The position numbers were made by a program, and so were the translations under genes. 64,000 bases of DNA from Lytechinus variegatus (taxonomy: Eukaryota; Echinodermata; Echinoidea; Temnopleuroida; Toxopneustidae), in NCBI RefSeq assembly GCF_018143015.1, contig NC_054741.1, forward strand, positions 52,157,048 through 52,221,047, given 5' to 3'. Positions 30,701 to 40,200 of this stretch are shown piece after piece (the first letter of the stretch is position 1; each line of letters opens with the position of its first letter). Below the pieces are notes generated by a model. It was not told the origin of the DNA, ran no database searches, and saw only the letters and a list, made by a program, of their open reading frames with translations.

Positions 30701-33700
30701 AATATTTTTTTGATACTATCAATATCAAACGATGTCACGGACTTGGAAGACAAAATTGCCTTCATGAAACAGAAAGCGTTGATTTGTCGCCAATCTTCTT
30801 ATCTCGGCAACAGGCCCCGGATTCCCCACAGGCAGGATGGTAACTAACCCAGGGAGCCCAGGGGCTTACCGTGTATTTGGCCATAGACACAGGACTTGGG
30901 TAATTTATGGTCAAAATATTTATCAAACTGAATTGTGAAAACAGAAATTATGCACTTACCACGATTATATGGATGAAGGTCTAACGTGTGGCAGTATCCT
31001 GACATCAAAGCACAGACTGGAACCTCAAAAAAATGAAAGTTCTCTCCTTCTACCCCAGTCTCGATCGGCCATTTTGTTATGAATTTTGAAAGAATTAGGA
31101 GAGGTCGACAGAACTTCTTGTTTTTTTGAGGTTCCAGTCTGTGCCTCGATGTCAGGATACTGCCACACGTTAGGCCTTCATCCATATAATCGTGGTAAGT
31201 GCATAATTTCTGTTTTCACAATTGGGCAGTTCCACGGTTACGGAGTGACATTCAGAAACAACATTTTTGCATTCAAACAAAGATATTACCCATATTTAAA
31301 TAGTTATTTGCAAAGAAATGGTACCTGACAGTAGTTGCTGAAACCCACTTTTCTAAATAATGAAATTCATTATTTTGATCCACTGAATTAATGAGATATG
31401 AATATTCATAATCATGGTTACGGAGTGACGCAAAATGGACATGCAGATTTGAGGAGAAAACATATTGCTCAAACTCTGTGAATTTTGAATCGCTATCATA
31501 ATTTTGATTTATTGCTTGGATTCTATGTTGTTCTAACTTTGATATGCTGCATTACATTAAAAAATTGGTGTACTATTTCATTAATTACAGCTTAAAACGT
31601 AAGCCCATACCCGGTTACGGAGTGACATGAGAAATATCTACTCATGGGCAACATAAAATGAACTCATATTTTAAAAAATTTTATTTGATATGATGTAAAA
31701 TGATGACCTTCAGATTATCCAAAAGAAAATTTCACAAAACAAGCAAGAGTTTTCTGTTAAATTGAAATTAAGTAAAAACCAATATATGTAGTCCCATGTA
31801 TAGAATTTCTTGTATGGTTCGGATTCTCCTATAATGAGATGCGCAAGAAAAAAAATTGTGTCTAATTATGCTCCCCTTTTGTATTTATGAAATTCTTTAT
31901 GAGATTTGATAGAAAAATTTGATCCAGATTTGAAAGAGAGCCAATATAAATTTTTGGAAAATGTCCACTTTTGCTTGGAATTGCCCAATTCAGTTTGATA
32001 AATTTTTTTACCATAAATTACCCTACTGTCCCTAGTCCCGTGTCTATGGCCAAATACATGGTAAGCCCCTGGGCTCCCGCCTGCTTCGCGGGTGGGAGCT
32101 CCCTGGGTTAGATTGTAATGAGCCCTTGAGCAGGGTGACCAGACGTCCCGTATTTTCCGGGATCGTCCCGTATTTTGCTCCTTATCCCTGCGTCCCGACA
32201 AACCCTTCCCGGGACGCCTTTGACCCGTATTTTAGAATATTGAACAAAATGTAGTTAATACATTTAAAAGTGACGAATTTTCATCAAATAACCAACAGAT
32301 GATGAAGCAGAGACAACAATAAAATCGATAACTAAACCTTTGCAAGTTCTGTGGTGGTTTTCTTGCTAAATTAACCCAATACATTGCAAACTGGCCTCCT
32401 GCCTGTGTGTGGCAGGTACTGGCTAGGCAATTAGGATTGGAGCAGATTCTCAATGGTGCAAACAATGACATGATAGACAGTTTTTCCACCATAATAATAA
32501 CAAATCGGTGGGAAATTTGTATAATTATATTATTGCTACTCTAGTTACTGATTGGGAGATGTAATCGGAGAAACAAGTTATGACTTTTCATAACTAGATC
32601 TAGTTGTTTCAGCTTTCGTTGTGTATCATGCCGTGATGTCTTCTAGTTTTTAAGTTGACAATGTCTCACTTTGAAATTAATTCATTTCTGAAACATTTTT
32701 TTAAAAATTTAATATATTAAAAAAACACCAAATATCATGATTTTTGCTTGATGACTGGATTGTTTTTGATTGCTTGAAGTTTGATCTTTTTTATCCTATC
32801 TTCATTCTTCTATCCTTCCTGCTTGCCCTTTTTGTTCCATCTATCTTTATTCCCTGATCCTTTTTCTCTCTGTGTTCATTTTTCTTTCTTTCCTTCTTTC
32901 TCTTACCTGCCTTCTACTAAATTTCCTTTTTTTATTTCCTTCATTTTTTTCCTTAAACTTTTCTGTTTCCTTCTCACTTCCTCTCCTTATTCTTTTTGTT
33001 CTTTCTCTCCTTCCATTTTCTTTTTTTTTCTCATTATTTCCTCCCTCTCTTTCCTCCTTTCTTTCATTCTTTGTTTTATTTTTCATTTATTCTTTCCCTT
33101 ATTCTTTCTTTCCCTCCCTTCCTTCCTTCTTGTTTTTCTTCTTTCTTTGTTTCTTACTTTCAAAGAAGGAAGGAAACATGACTTTTCTTTGTTTTCTTTC
33201 CTTTCTTTTTTCTTACTGTTTTTCTATCCTTTATTTTGTCTTTGAATTCACATATTTATTTATCTTCTCTTCCTTTCTTTCTATATTCAATTCAAAAAAT
33301 TATTTTATTCTAACTTTCTTTTATTCTTTTTTTTTCATTTTCCCCTTCATTTTTTTTTCTTTCTTCTCAATCTCTTTTCTTTCATATTTTCTTTCTCTCC
33401 TTTCTTTCTTTCACCCTCCCTTCCAATTCTTTATATTTTTTTCACAAGTCTAACACTGTGTAGCCTTCTTTGTTGATCTTTTTTACGATTGTCCCGTATT
33501 TCATTTTGTGAAATCTGGTCACACTGCCCTTGAGCTTGCGTGCATGAGACCGAGGGAGAGAATAGAAGAGTCGGGGGGAAAAAACAACTGTTCCCACACG
33601 CAAATCTACGCATGGGACCACTGCAGTATGACTTCAGAACTTCAGGATGCTTACCGTTTCTCGATTGTTGTAAAACTGCAGCCAGTAAAGTCCATTCCCG

Positions 33701-33784
33701 TCCATTTTCTGGCTTACCTTTCCTTGGTAATGATCTCTCGTAGTGTCTCATGCACATCTCAGATATTTCTTGGTGAAATGACAT
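15722..33784 (-). CDS. ADAT1: tRNA-specific adenosine deaminase 1, eight coding exons
   Basis: Deaminates A37 next to the anticodon of eukaryotic tRNA-Ala to inosine. Exons on the minus strand: 33784-33655, 25237-25160, 24597-24543, 22680-22547, 22146-21216, 20569-20379, 18553-18454 and 15941-15722. All junctions are GT-AG and phases agree, giving 1839 nt or 612 residues. Exon 1 has [19 protein letters not shown]. Exon 2 has [13 protein letters not shown]. Exon 3 has [11 protein letters not shown] with zinc ligand His77 and catalytic Glu79. Exons 4 and 5 form SHTPCGD (Cys133), and exon 5 carries DIYRTGAK (365-372) and [13 protein letters not shown] (Cys409). Exons 5 and 6 join at [17 protein letters not shown]. 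Exon 8 ends the C-terminal helical block at ELSQFQ. An in-frame TAG about 30 nt upstream fixes the start. At 612 residues it exceeds human ADAT1 (about 500), chiefly through a Ser/Lys/Cys-rich linker at about 140-360. Intron 1 is 8.4 kb and full of transposons. Confidence 0.95.
16253..16520. mobile_element. Old head-to-head remnant of a Penelope-like element tail
   Basis: 16320-16520 (+) is a diverged copy of the 3' tail of the large Penelope-like element, with shared blocks in order: AAGCCAGC, GGTTTACAGTCCTTTT, ATACTCTATTTTC, CCACTTTCTTGCC, ACACATGG. 16253-16312 is the same family's extreme 3' end in the opposite orientation: GTTTGCATGGTGG also occurs at the outer left edge of the large element, and CTCAGAAGTGATTTA mirrors TAAACCACTTCTG at 16502. 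It is thus a very short head-to-head pair. It lies in ADAT1 intron 7 and codes for nothing. Confidence 0.7.
16879..17490. mobile_element. TTAA-flanked long-inverted-repeat MITE
   Basis: Starts TTAAAGGTCAAGTCCACCCC and ends GGGGTGTACTTGTCCTTTAA, about 612 bp. Both halves mirror each other over much of their length. TTAA edges are the mark of piggyBac-type target use, so a piggyBac-related nonautonomous element is the likely class. Further members lie at 10741, 54140 and, as a related type, 58891. In ADAT1 intron 7. Confidence 0.75.
17810..17985. repeat. Imperfect inverted repeat centred near 17895
   Basis: GTACACAAATTTTCAGATTT at the left mirrors AAATCTGAAAATTTTTGCAC at the right, with CATATGTCATG/CATATGTCAAG words near the centre. 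It probably lies within a longer MITE whose right part runs to about 18178 (GGTTTCCTTTAA). In ADAT1 intron 7. Confidence 0.5.
19040..19276 (-). mobile_element. tRNA-derived SINE
   Basis: On the minus strand: A-box region GTGGTCTTGTGGTTACAACT, B-box-like TATTCAAATTCCAGC. The body reads CACTCAACCCAGATGAGGTG, then GGTACCAGGCAGGATTAATT and TTGAATGCATTGAGCGC, ending near GGTAATAACGATAAC. The B box departs from GGTTCGAATCC, so this copy is old. It lies in ADAT1 intron 6. Confidence 0.75.
23095..23190 (-). repeat. Dispersed repeat shared with 8172-8275
   Basis: AAATTTGCTTTGCCCAATTG, CAGCAGCCGCTGTGCAGCGC and GGCTCTATCCCTTTAATCA form the reverse complement of the block at 8172. In ADAT1 intron 3. The CCCTTTAATC edge hints at a transposon terminus. 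Confidence 0.45.
24273..24393 (+). mobile_element. SINE copy with internally deleted head
   Basis: Reads ACTGGGCGTTG directly into TTCGAGCCCTGGTCACGTCT, then a body (GACGTTAAAGGTCGGTC, TCTGACAAAACTCAAA) and a CA-repeat tail. It is the same family as 30253-30430, but about 60 bp between the first 11 bases and the B box are missing. In ADAT1 intron 3, about 150 bp past the exon 3 donor. An ACATATA target duplication is possible but weak. Confidence 0.7.
25744..26200. mobile_element. Single terminus of a Tc1/mariner-like element
   Basis: After a TA dinucleotide the sequence CAGTGCGTCTCACAAAAAAC followed by GAAACCAAGATTTA is a typical Tc1/mariner-type end. I found no matching inverted end downstream, so it is a truncated copy. 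The right limit is arbitrary. In ADAT1 intron 1. Confidence 0.45.
26258..26545. repeat. Two copies of an AT-rich hairpin (about 105 bp each)
   Basis: 26260-26361 and 26430-26535 share AATTATAATGAAAACAAAA, GATAAATAAATGATTTAGCA and ATCTTAGTTTT. Each begins with CAGCAAAAA and ends with TTTTTGCTG. The second copy is extended by a further inverted pair (TTTCATTGATTGAAATTAAT against ATTAATTTTAATCAATGAAA). Probably a small hairpin MITE present twice. In ADAT1 intron 1. Confidence 0.55.
26696..27313. mobile_element. DNA transposon with TGGGTRATTT inverted ends and GTGTTG repeats
   Basis: Left end TGGGTAATTTAAAGTACGGT, right end (reverse complement) TGGGTGATTTCAAGTACAGT, both followed by GTGTTG. Subterminal GTGTTGGTGTTG words recur inside in both orientations (near 26732, 26860 and 26940). 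About 618 bp, no transposase seen, target duplication unclear. In ADAT1 intron 1. Confidence 0.7.
27546..28532. mobile_element. Nonautonomous Tc1/mariner-type element
   Basis: Flanked by TA, with terminal inverted repeats of about 35 bp beginning CAGTGCGTATCAAAAAAAA and continuing GTTTACACTTTGAAAAA, identical at both ends. A second, weaker inner pair lies around TTGAGTGAGCACCAC (27689) and GTGCTCACTCAAG (28375). About 987 bp. No DDE transposase frame is recognisable. It lies in ADAT1 intron 1, and the good termini suggest fairly recent activity. Confidence 0.8.
29251..29373. repeat. Tandem duplication of a 62-bp unit
   Basis: ACTCCTTTGCTATTCGTTCA...AACACAGTACA occurs at 29251-29312 and again at 29313-29373 with a few differences. 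A recent local duplication within ADAT1 intron 1. Confidence 0.85.
29580..29849 (+). other. Unassigned open frame, hydrophobic
   Basis: An 89-codon frame whose best start may be an internal ATG. Two hydrophobic stretches are visible (around [16 protein letters not shown] and [16 protein letters not shown]). It is antisense inside ADAT1 intron 1. I recognise no family and see no splice context, so it may be chance or a piece of a processed or transposed sequence. Not called as a gene. Confidence 0.15.
30253..30430 (-). mobile_element. Complete SINE with 7SL-like head and perfect target duplication
   Basis: The element is flanked by an 11-bp direct repeat TGTCGGACAAG at 30242-30252 and 30431-30441. 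On the minus strand it reads CAACTGGGTGTT, then GTGGCGTGCGCCTGTAATCC (30418-30399), which looks like the 5' domain of 7SL RNA as in Alu. Next comes a B box GAGGTTCGAGCCC, then a body (CCTGGTCACGTCTTTCGGA, GGTTAAAGGTCGGTCGC) and a CA-repeat tail. About 178 bp. Sister copy at 24273. In ADAT1 intron 1. Confidence 0.85.
30844..32111. mobile_element. Foldback DNA transposon, CTAACCCAGGGAGC ends
   Basis: Both ends read CTAACCCAGGGAGC and continue as long inverted repeats (CCCAGGGGCTTACC, TATTTGGCCATAGACAC, GGGTAATTTATGGT). The right arm has an extra GC-rich insert after the first 14 bases. Inside, 30930-31080 and 31110-31230 form a second inverted pair around AGGTTCCAGTCTGTG. The word GGTTACGGAGTGAC occurs three times (31236, 31419, 31614). 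Flanks GATGGTAAC and GATTGTAAT could be a worn target duplication. About 1.27 kb, in ADAT1 intron 1. Confidence 0.75.
32131..33526. mobile_element. hAT-type nonautonomous element, copy 1
   Basis: Perfect 8-bp target duplication CCCTTGAG (32123-32130 and 33527-33534). Termini CAGGGTGACCAGACGTCCCG and (reverse complement of the right end) CAGTGTGACCAGATTTCAC. CAGGG ends and 8-bp duplications are the hAT signature. The interior from about 32780 to 33450 is a pyrimidine-rich low-complexity tract. No transposase recognised. A second copy in the opposite orientation lies at 35810. It sits in ADAT1 intron 1, with its right end about 130 bp downstream of the exon 1 donor. Confidence 0.9.
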
Positions 33785-33970
33785 TTTCTGGCTTTCCCAT
33801 TTCCAGGACAGCTAAAGCTAGCTCGGGCAGTCGACCGAGCGGAGCCGGCCGGTCGTCTCGACGGTACTGGTACGACGGTCCATCGGCATCGCTGCGCTGC
33901 ATATATATATGGGCCATGAAAAGGCCGGAGAGTGGACTGTACATCCGCGAGAGCGATGATTCAATAATTT
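33785..33970 (-). promoter_or_regulatory. Likely ADAT1 promoter and 5' UTR
   Basis: About 190 bp directly upstream of the ADAT1 start codon. It is clearly richer in C+G and CpG (CGACCGAGCGGAGCCGG and similar) than the AT-rich surroundings. On the minus strand CCATATATATATG (33911-33899) is TATA-like, about 120 nt before the start codon. Another ATG lies close upstream in a different frame (ATGGGAAAGCC). Transcription start not determinable from sequence alone. Confidence 0.45.
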
Positions 33971-33974
33971 CAAG

Positions 33975-34108
33975 CACTGGCGAATCCAGGAGGGGGGGGG
34001 GCAAAGCCGCCCCTTGACCTTTTGAGAGGCACAATTAAAACTTGTAATGTAAAATGTCGTTAAAAAAAGTGTGCCCCCCCCCCTTGGAAAATCCTGGATT
34101 CGCCCCTG
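33975..34108. mobile_element. Short MITE, CACTGGCGAATCCAGGA ends
   Basis: Left end CACTGGCGAATCCAGGAGG, right end TCCTGGATTCGCCCCTG, with runs of G and C inside. Flanks ATTTCAAG and ATTTCATT are a worn 8-bp duplication, suggesting hAT type. 134 bp. It sits just upstream of the ADAT1 promoter region. Confidence 0.65.
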
Positions 34109-34439
34109 ATTTCATTTAGACCTAGAATAGACATTCTTACTACATTTTTATCATTTCATTTATTGATTTCCGTTTCATAATGTTGTACAAAATATAATGA
34201 AATAACATAACAAAGTAAAGATTATTAAAATACATGATATCATACATAATTATAGATTTCATAAACCATGGACCTATTACAACGGATAAACACAATTAAA
34301 AAAAAAGGGGCTTGCCAAAAAAAATTGTATGAAAGGCAAGCCCCAATTTGCACACACATACCTAATTTGCACACACATACAAAAAATAAGTTCGTAATAA
34401 TAATAATAGTAACAGTAATGAATATATTGGATAATATTC

Positions 34440-35180
34440 ATAAACGGAATACAATCAGGAAAATCAATCACGCTAGCGCGGAGCGCGAGCTGAACATAGT
34501 TATTTGATATTCTGATCTGAAACGGGTCAATTTTAACATTATCTTCGAGATTTTCGACATTATCGAGATGAAGCTTGTCGATATTCCATTCTGAAAAGGG
34601 GACAGTGTTATCATCTTATAAATAAATCTTATAAGGCTAATGAGAGCTTGAGATTTGTTGATATTAAGGCCCTGCAAACTAGACATTTTATGCACTTTTG
34701 TAATTTTGAATAGGATGCATGATTATTTTTAACATTAAATGCGATAGCAAATCTCGAGCTGACAATGAAAAGGGGATTTTAAGTAGTTTTTTTTATAGAG
34801 CTAAAAAATAATGGTATTAAACCCATCAATCAAAATGCGAGCGCGTAGCGCGCTAGCTGGGACAGGCCTACATTTGGACAATCAGACCTGAAAAGGGATG
34901 ACAGACGACAATAGGTACTTGGTGAATCAAATAACGCGAGCGCGCAGCGCAAGCTGAAAATGTTGATATTCATACCAAAAAACGGACATTTTACAAAAGC
35001 ACTTTTAAAAATCAATTTGTAAATCAAACAAATTAATGAAGGTTCGGTGTCCGAGCTGAAATATTTTTTGTATGCTGACCTCAAAACTTTATAGTTTTTA
35101 GCTCCATATCAGCCTATTGAGAAGCTATGTGATTCATCAAACGGGCAATGCAAGCGCAAAGCGCGAGAGAAAATTTGATC
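34440..35180. repeat. Periodic GCGAGCGCGAAGCGCGAGC-type minisatellite block
   Basis: The near-palindromic core recurs near 34476, 34838, 34936 and 35149 (variants with GGAGCGCGAGCTG, GCGCGTAGCGCGC, GCGCGCAGCGCAAGC). The AT-rich stretches between share GATATTC and GACATTTTA wording with the hAT elements at 35893 and 45429. I could not find clear termini. A boundary near 35390 (CCCCCTGGATGCGCCTATG) resembles a transposon end. Confidence 0.5.
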
Positions 35181-35809
35181 TATTGACATAAAATACATAT
35201 TTTTTTTATTTTCCAAGTCTTAATCTCACCTTACTTTATTCACGCATATTCCTCCCCTTATTTTTCCTTTCTTGTTTCCTCCTCTCTTTCCCCCTTCTTT
35301 TTTTCCCTTTTTTCTTTCTTTTCCCCTTTTTCTTTTTTTTTTGCTCCGCCAATAGGGGGCCCAGGCCCCTCGGGCCCCCTGGATGCGCCTATGTACATCA
35401 GATTATCCAAAATTAAATCTCGTGCTTCGCGCTCACAAAGTATGAATTAGGCTTTGTGAGATATACTTGAACTTGTTTGTAAGAATGAAAGACGTATATG
35501 TATAAAACTCGGCACCCCACTCTGTAGACTTGTTAAGAGGTTGAACGCTGCATTTTTGAGTACAAATGTCCTACTTGGCACAAATGTTCCTTGAGTCAAA
35601 AGAAAAAGATTCATCCAAAGAGACACGCTGTATCTATGCAAATAAGCAAGTAATTTGCATAAATTTGCATATTATGTCGATATAGGAAAAACAAGTAATT
35701 CAGAATAAATATTTCACCAGAACTGCCCTAAAATTTGAAATAAAGACTTAGGGTAAGACAGGGAAGAAAACTGTCATAAAATAATTGGGCTATCCTTGTT
35801 TATTATTAC

Positions 35810-38303
35810 CAGGGTGACCAGATTTCACAAAATGAAATACGGGACAATCGACAAAAAAAAGATCAACAAAGAAGGCTACACAGTGTTACACCCAGTGGCG
35901 TACCTTGAGTCACGGCATTGGGGCACCAGCAAAAATTTTGATTCACCTAGTGAGCGCGCGAAGTACGCTCAGTTGCTAGGTATACTGACCTATAGAGACA
36001 TTTTAAGGACAGTGTCATTAAACGAATATGTATGTTACTGATCACATAATGCGAGCGCGAAGCGCGAGCTGAAATTTTTGTATATTATTGACCCCAAACG
36101 GACACTATATTGTAGGAATCTATTAAGAGTATACATATCTCACCATAATAATCTAATGTGAGTACCAAGTGCTTGCTGATTTATTTAGAATTACATGCAT
36201 TCAAACACATAAAGCACCTGCAGTCATTGTAATCATGATTAACATGCACTTCTCACTAATCAAATATTGGGAGCGCGAAGCGCGAGTTAAAAATTAGGAA
36301 ATTCACACCTGAAGAGGGGCATTCTAAGGCTTGTTTGTAGGAATTCACGTAGTCCATGCGTATTTCACTAACCAAATGATGCGAGCTGAAATTTTTTATA
36401 TTCAGATCAGAAAAAGGGACATTTTAGGGACTGGTTTTAGGAATTCATGAAGAGCGGACATATCTCACTAATCCACTAATGCGAACGTAAGCGCGGACGT
36501 GAAATGTTTGATATTAAGACCTTAAAATGATATGTCACTGCATAAAACAATAATAATTCGTAGTGCGAGGAAATATATTTGGTGTATATTGACTTGAAAA
36601 CGGGAGGTTTTAGTACAACAGGATTATATATCTCGTTAAACAGACAATGCGAGCATCAGGAACAATGAAGACATAGGCCCTGAGCAAATTATGTTTCTTA
36701 AAGTTATAATATATTTTTTATTTTTATGTAATATAACATAATAATATAACATAATTAACAATGATTTTTCCTTCCCACTACGTTTCTCTCACTTTCTCCC
36801 TCTTTTTCTCTTTTTCCCCCGTTTTTTTTTTGGGCCAGCCGATTGGGGGTCACGTGCCCACCATGCCCCCCGTAGTTACGCCACTGGTTACACCTGTGAA
36901 AAATTATAAAGAATTGGAAGGGTGGGTGAACGAAAGAATGAAGGAGAGAAAGAAAAGACGAAAGAAAAGAGATGAATTGAGAAAAAAAGAAAGAAAAATT
37001 AAGGGGAAAATGAAGGAAAAATGAAAAAAGAATAAAAGAAAGTTAGAATAAAAGAAAGAATAAAAGAGCGAAAAATGTTACCGTCATTCTTTGAATTGAA
37101 TACAGAAAGAAAGAAAGAAAGAAAAAGAAAGGAATGGCAAAAGAATACAATGTGTGAGAGACAACAAAAAGGAGAGAAAGAAAAAAGTAAGAAAAATGAG
37201 GAGGAAAGAAAGAATGAAAGAAAAATGTTTCCTTCTTTCTTTGAAAGAAAGAAGCAAACAGAGAAAGAAGGGAGGAGGGAAGGAAGGAATTAAGAGAGGG
37301 AGGGAGATAAAGAATAAGGGAAAGAATTAGAAGGAAAAGTAAAATGAAGAATGAAAGAAAGGAGGAAAGAGAGGGAGAAAGAATTTAAGTGAGGAGGGAA
37401 TGAAAACATAATGGAAGAAGAGAAAGAATTTAAAGAAAGAGGAGAGGAAGGGAGGGGGGAGAAAAAAGTTTTAAGAAAGAAAGAATATAAAAAGGGAAAT
37501 TTGATAAAGAAGACGGGTAAGAAAAAGGGGGAAAGAAAGAAAAATGAACAGAGAGAGAAAGGATCAGGAAAGACAAATAGGAAATAAAGATAGATGGAAC
37601 AAAAACGGGCAAGCAGGAAGGATAGAAGGATGAAGAAAGAAGGATAGAAAAGAAAGAAAGAGGAAAAAAGTTCAAACTTCAAGCAAAAAAATCCAATCAT
37701 CTAACAAAAATCATGATATTTGGTGTTTTTCAAATATAATTTTAGAATTAAAAATAATGTTTTAGAAATGAATAAAATTTCAAAGTGATTTTTTTTACTT
37801 AAAAATTAGATGAAACATCGCGGCATCATACACAACAAGACTCAAAACGAAAGCTGAAACAACTAGATCTAGATATGAAAACTCAATAACTTAATTGTTC
37901 CTCCGAGATTACATCTCCAAATCAGTAATATGAGAACCCATAATATAGTCATACAAATTTCCCGCCGATTTTGTGATTATTTTGGCATGTTTGGTGGAGA
38001 GAATCTGCTCAGATCCTACATGCCTAGCTAGTAGCCTGCCACACAATGGCAGGAGGCCAGTTAGTTTACGATGTATTGGGTTAGCAAGAAAATCACCGTA
38101 GAACTTGCAAATCGTTTTTATTGTTGTCTCTGCTTCGTCATCTGTTGGTTATTTTGATGAAAATTCGTCACTTTTAAATATATTTTGTTCAATATTCTGA
38201 AATACGGGACAAATAGGCGTCCCGGGAAGGGTTTGTCGGGACGCCGGGACAAAGAAGCAAAATACGGGACAATCCCGGAAATACGGGACGTCTGGTCACC
38301 CTG
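35810..38303. mobile_element. hAT-type nonautonomous element, copy 2
   Basis: Target duplication ATTATTAC (35802-35809 and 38304-38311). Ends CAGGGTGACCAGATTTCAC and (right, reverse complement) CAGGGTGACCAGACGTCCCG. Same family as 32131-33526 but inverted and longer, because a second hAT element is nested at 35893-36886. 36900-37680 is an almost pure purine tract on this strand. The matching arm at 48210-48270 shows the uninterrupted target. Confidence 0.92.
35893..36886. mobile_element. Nested hAT-type element with GCGAAGCGCGAGC subrepeats
   Basis: Target duplication GTTACACC at 35885-35892 and 36887-36894. Ends CAGTGGCGTACC and GTAGTTACGCCACTG. The sister copy at 32131-33526 reads straight through this site, which confirms the insertion. 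Inside, units of roughly 110 bp each start with a variant of GCGAGCGCGAAGCGCGAGCT and continue GAAATTTTT and GGGACATTTTA. No transposase. Confidence 0.9.
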
Positions 38304-39240
38304 ATTATTACCTAATTTACATAAATTATGCAAATTACAATTAAAAAAAGAGTATTTTTTTCAAGAATCCTGAACTGTTTTAGAAATAACGGCAATTAAT
38401 ACGAAATGTCAACATTCTACATGAAAGAGAATATATTAGCGAAAACATCGATATATTTCATGACAGTATTAGTGTCTTAATTTGCTTAGAAAGAGGGCAA
38501 ATATGTCAAAATGTATGACGTGATATTGCGCTAAAACGAGACCAAAACATCCTCTATGTCACAGTCACACTCACGAATCGGACAATAAAGCGATCAATGG
38601 TATGTCATTCGAGATAACACATTCTCAACACAATAGCTTCCATCGGCTTCTCGTATCGCTTTTGTTGGTGTGTCTGCCACATCGTAATCTGTGATACACA
38701 CGGGCAAAATGCATTTCGGTATCGGTAAAACACTATTAATTTTGTTTTATTTGTTTCTCTTGGAAAATTTACAGGAGACATTGCTTTGCAGGTTACTGCT
38801 TAAATGAAGCTCTGGCACATGAATCATGACGAATGTAACCTACCTCAATCCATATTTTAATTTTGTTAAAATATATATCTTTTGGAGACCCCAAAGTGGC
38901 AAAACTGCATTTCCCCGGCATTCCCGCTACTTTACAAAACCAGTTTGACTTGTATTATCTATCAGATGTTGTTTGAAGGTTTGCATGGTGGCATGTACAA
39001 TTGCTGATGTGGTTTACGGTACACCATGTGGAGTGTTATAGAAGCAGTGGATAGAAGAAGAGAGGAAGTGGATAGGCGAGAAAGTGGAGATTTTGAGAAT
39101 AGAGTATTCTTTCTTGAGAATAGTCCTGAAAAGGACTGTAAACCAGAAGGAATGTTGAGTGAGAACAGCTTGAGTAGTAGAGCTGATGAGGAGATGCTGG
39201 CTTGCGTCGGCGGGTAGAGATGATGAGTAGTAGAGAGACT

Positions 39241-39274
39241 CGACGTTTCGGACAGGTTGACTGTCCGTCTTCAG
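39241..39274 (-). ncRNA. Hammerhead-like motif in the PLE 3' region, left arm
   Basis: Mirror copy of the motif at 44539-44572: CTGAAGA, a 7-bp stem CGGACAG/CTGTCCG, then AAACGTC. Hammerhead ribozyme motifs are known from Penelope-like elements. Core fit is discussed under the right-arm copy. Confidence 0.4.
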
Positions 39275-39493
39275 GAGTGAGTGTTCGCTCGGCGTGCGGC
39301 GGTACTTATGGCGTGCGTGCGGACGTGGGGGAAAGCTCTAGGCCGGCGGTCACGGCGGGTTGACGTCGTAGGTGGCGCTCTGTGTGTGGGTCGGCGGTTT
39401 TTGGCGGGAAACGAGTGGGCGTCGTATGCGGACGTGGTGAGTAGACGGCGGCGTGAGTTACGGCGGCGTGTGTGTGTGTCGGCGGTGTGTACA

Positions 39494-40200
39494 TCAATGG
39501 TGGCGTTCTGTGCGTGTTGGTCGGCGGACTCGTCGGGTGAGCTTCGGCGGGAGTGAGTGGGTGGCCTGGTGTACGGATGAGGTGTTGGGTCGTCGGCGGA
39601 GGTTGTAGCGAGGTGTCGGTGGCGGTGGTGTGTGTGTCGGCGGAGTCCCTGGTTGAGTTGGTGATGCAATCGGACTGCTGTGTTGGGTAGGAGGGCTCGG
39701 TGGAGTGACGGTGGACGGCTGGTTGTTTGTGGATTGGTTAGAAGTTTGATGGTGACGTAGGATTGGGTGCCAGATGCTGTTGATGTGGAGGCCAGGGTCT
39801 TGAGGCACAGTGTTGTGTTGATGTATCTCAATGGCTTCCCTGACCCTTCTGGTATTCCAGTGCCGGATGTTGGTGATTAGGTGGCTCCTTTCCCATTCTA
39901 TGCGGTGATTCTCTTGTTGTGCGTGCTTGACGATGGCGGATCGGTCCCAGTCGCTGCGTCGGTGGTGGGTCTTGTGTTCCTTGAGTCTGGTGTCGAAGTC
40001 TCGGCCGGTTTCCCCAATGTAGACTTTACCGCAGTCGCAGGGGATCTTGTAGACGCCTGGTTGTTTGTTGGATGGGTGCTTGTCCTTATGAGAGTGAAGG
40101 ATGGAGTGTAGTTTTCGAGAGGATTGGTGTCTGACGAGGATGTTGGCAGAGTGAAGGATGCGTTGTAGTCGGTGTGAAGTCTTGCCGATGTAGGGTAGTA
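39494..40200 (-). CDS. GIY-YIG endonuclease part of the left PLE copy
   Basis: Mirror image of 43613-44319. It encodes VYKIPCDCGKVYIGETGRDF, in which the Y and YIG elements of the GIY-YIG nuclease are visible. This is followed by TRLKEHK and the usual Penelope closing phrase GLHINSIWHPIL. It lies in a different frame from the reverse transcriptase part. It would nick target DNA to prime reverse transcription. Not a host gene. Confidence 0.8.

Noticed and set aside
32781-33453. Long Phe/Ser/Leu-rich open frames
   Set aside because: They lie inside the pyrimidine-rich interior of an hAT element and reflect composition only.
34440-35180. CRISPR-like regular repeats
   Set aside because: Units are diverged, near-palindromic and part of hAT-type elements in a eukaryotic context; spacers are related to each other rather than unique.
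39271-39831. Arg/His/Thr-rich 186-codon frame and its mirror at 43982-44542
   Set aside because: Alternative-frame shadow of the Penelope endonuclease tail and 3' region.
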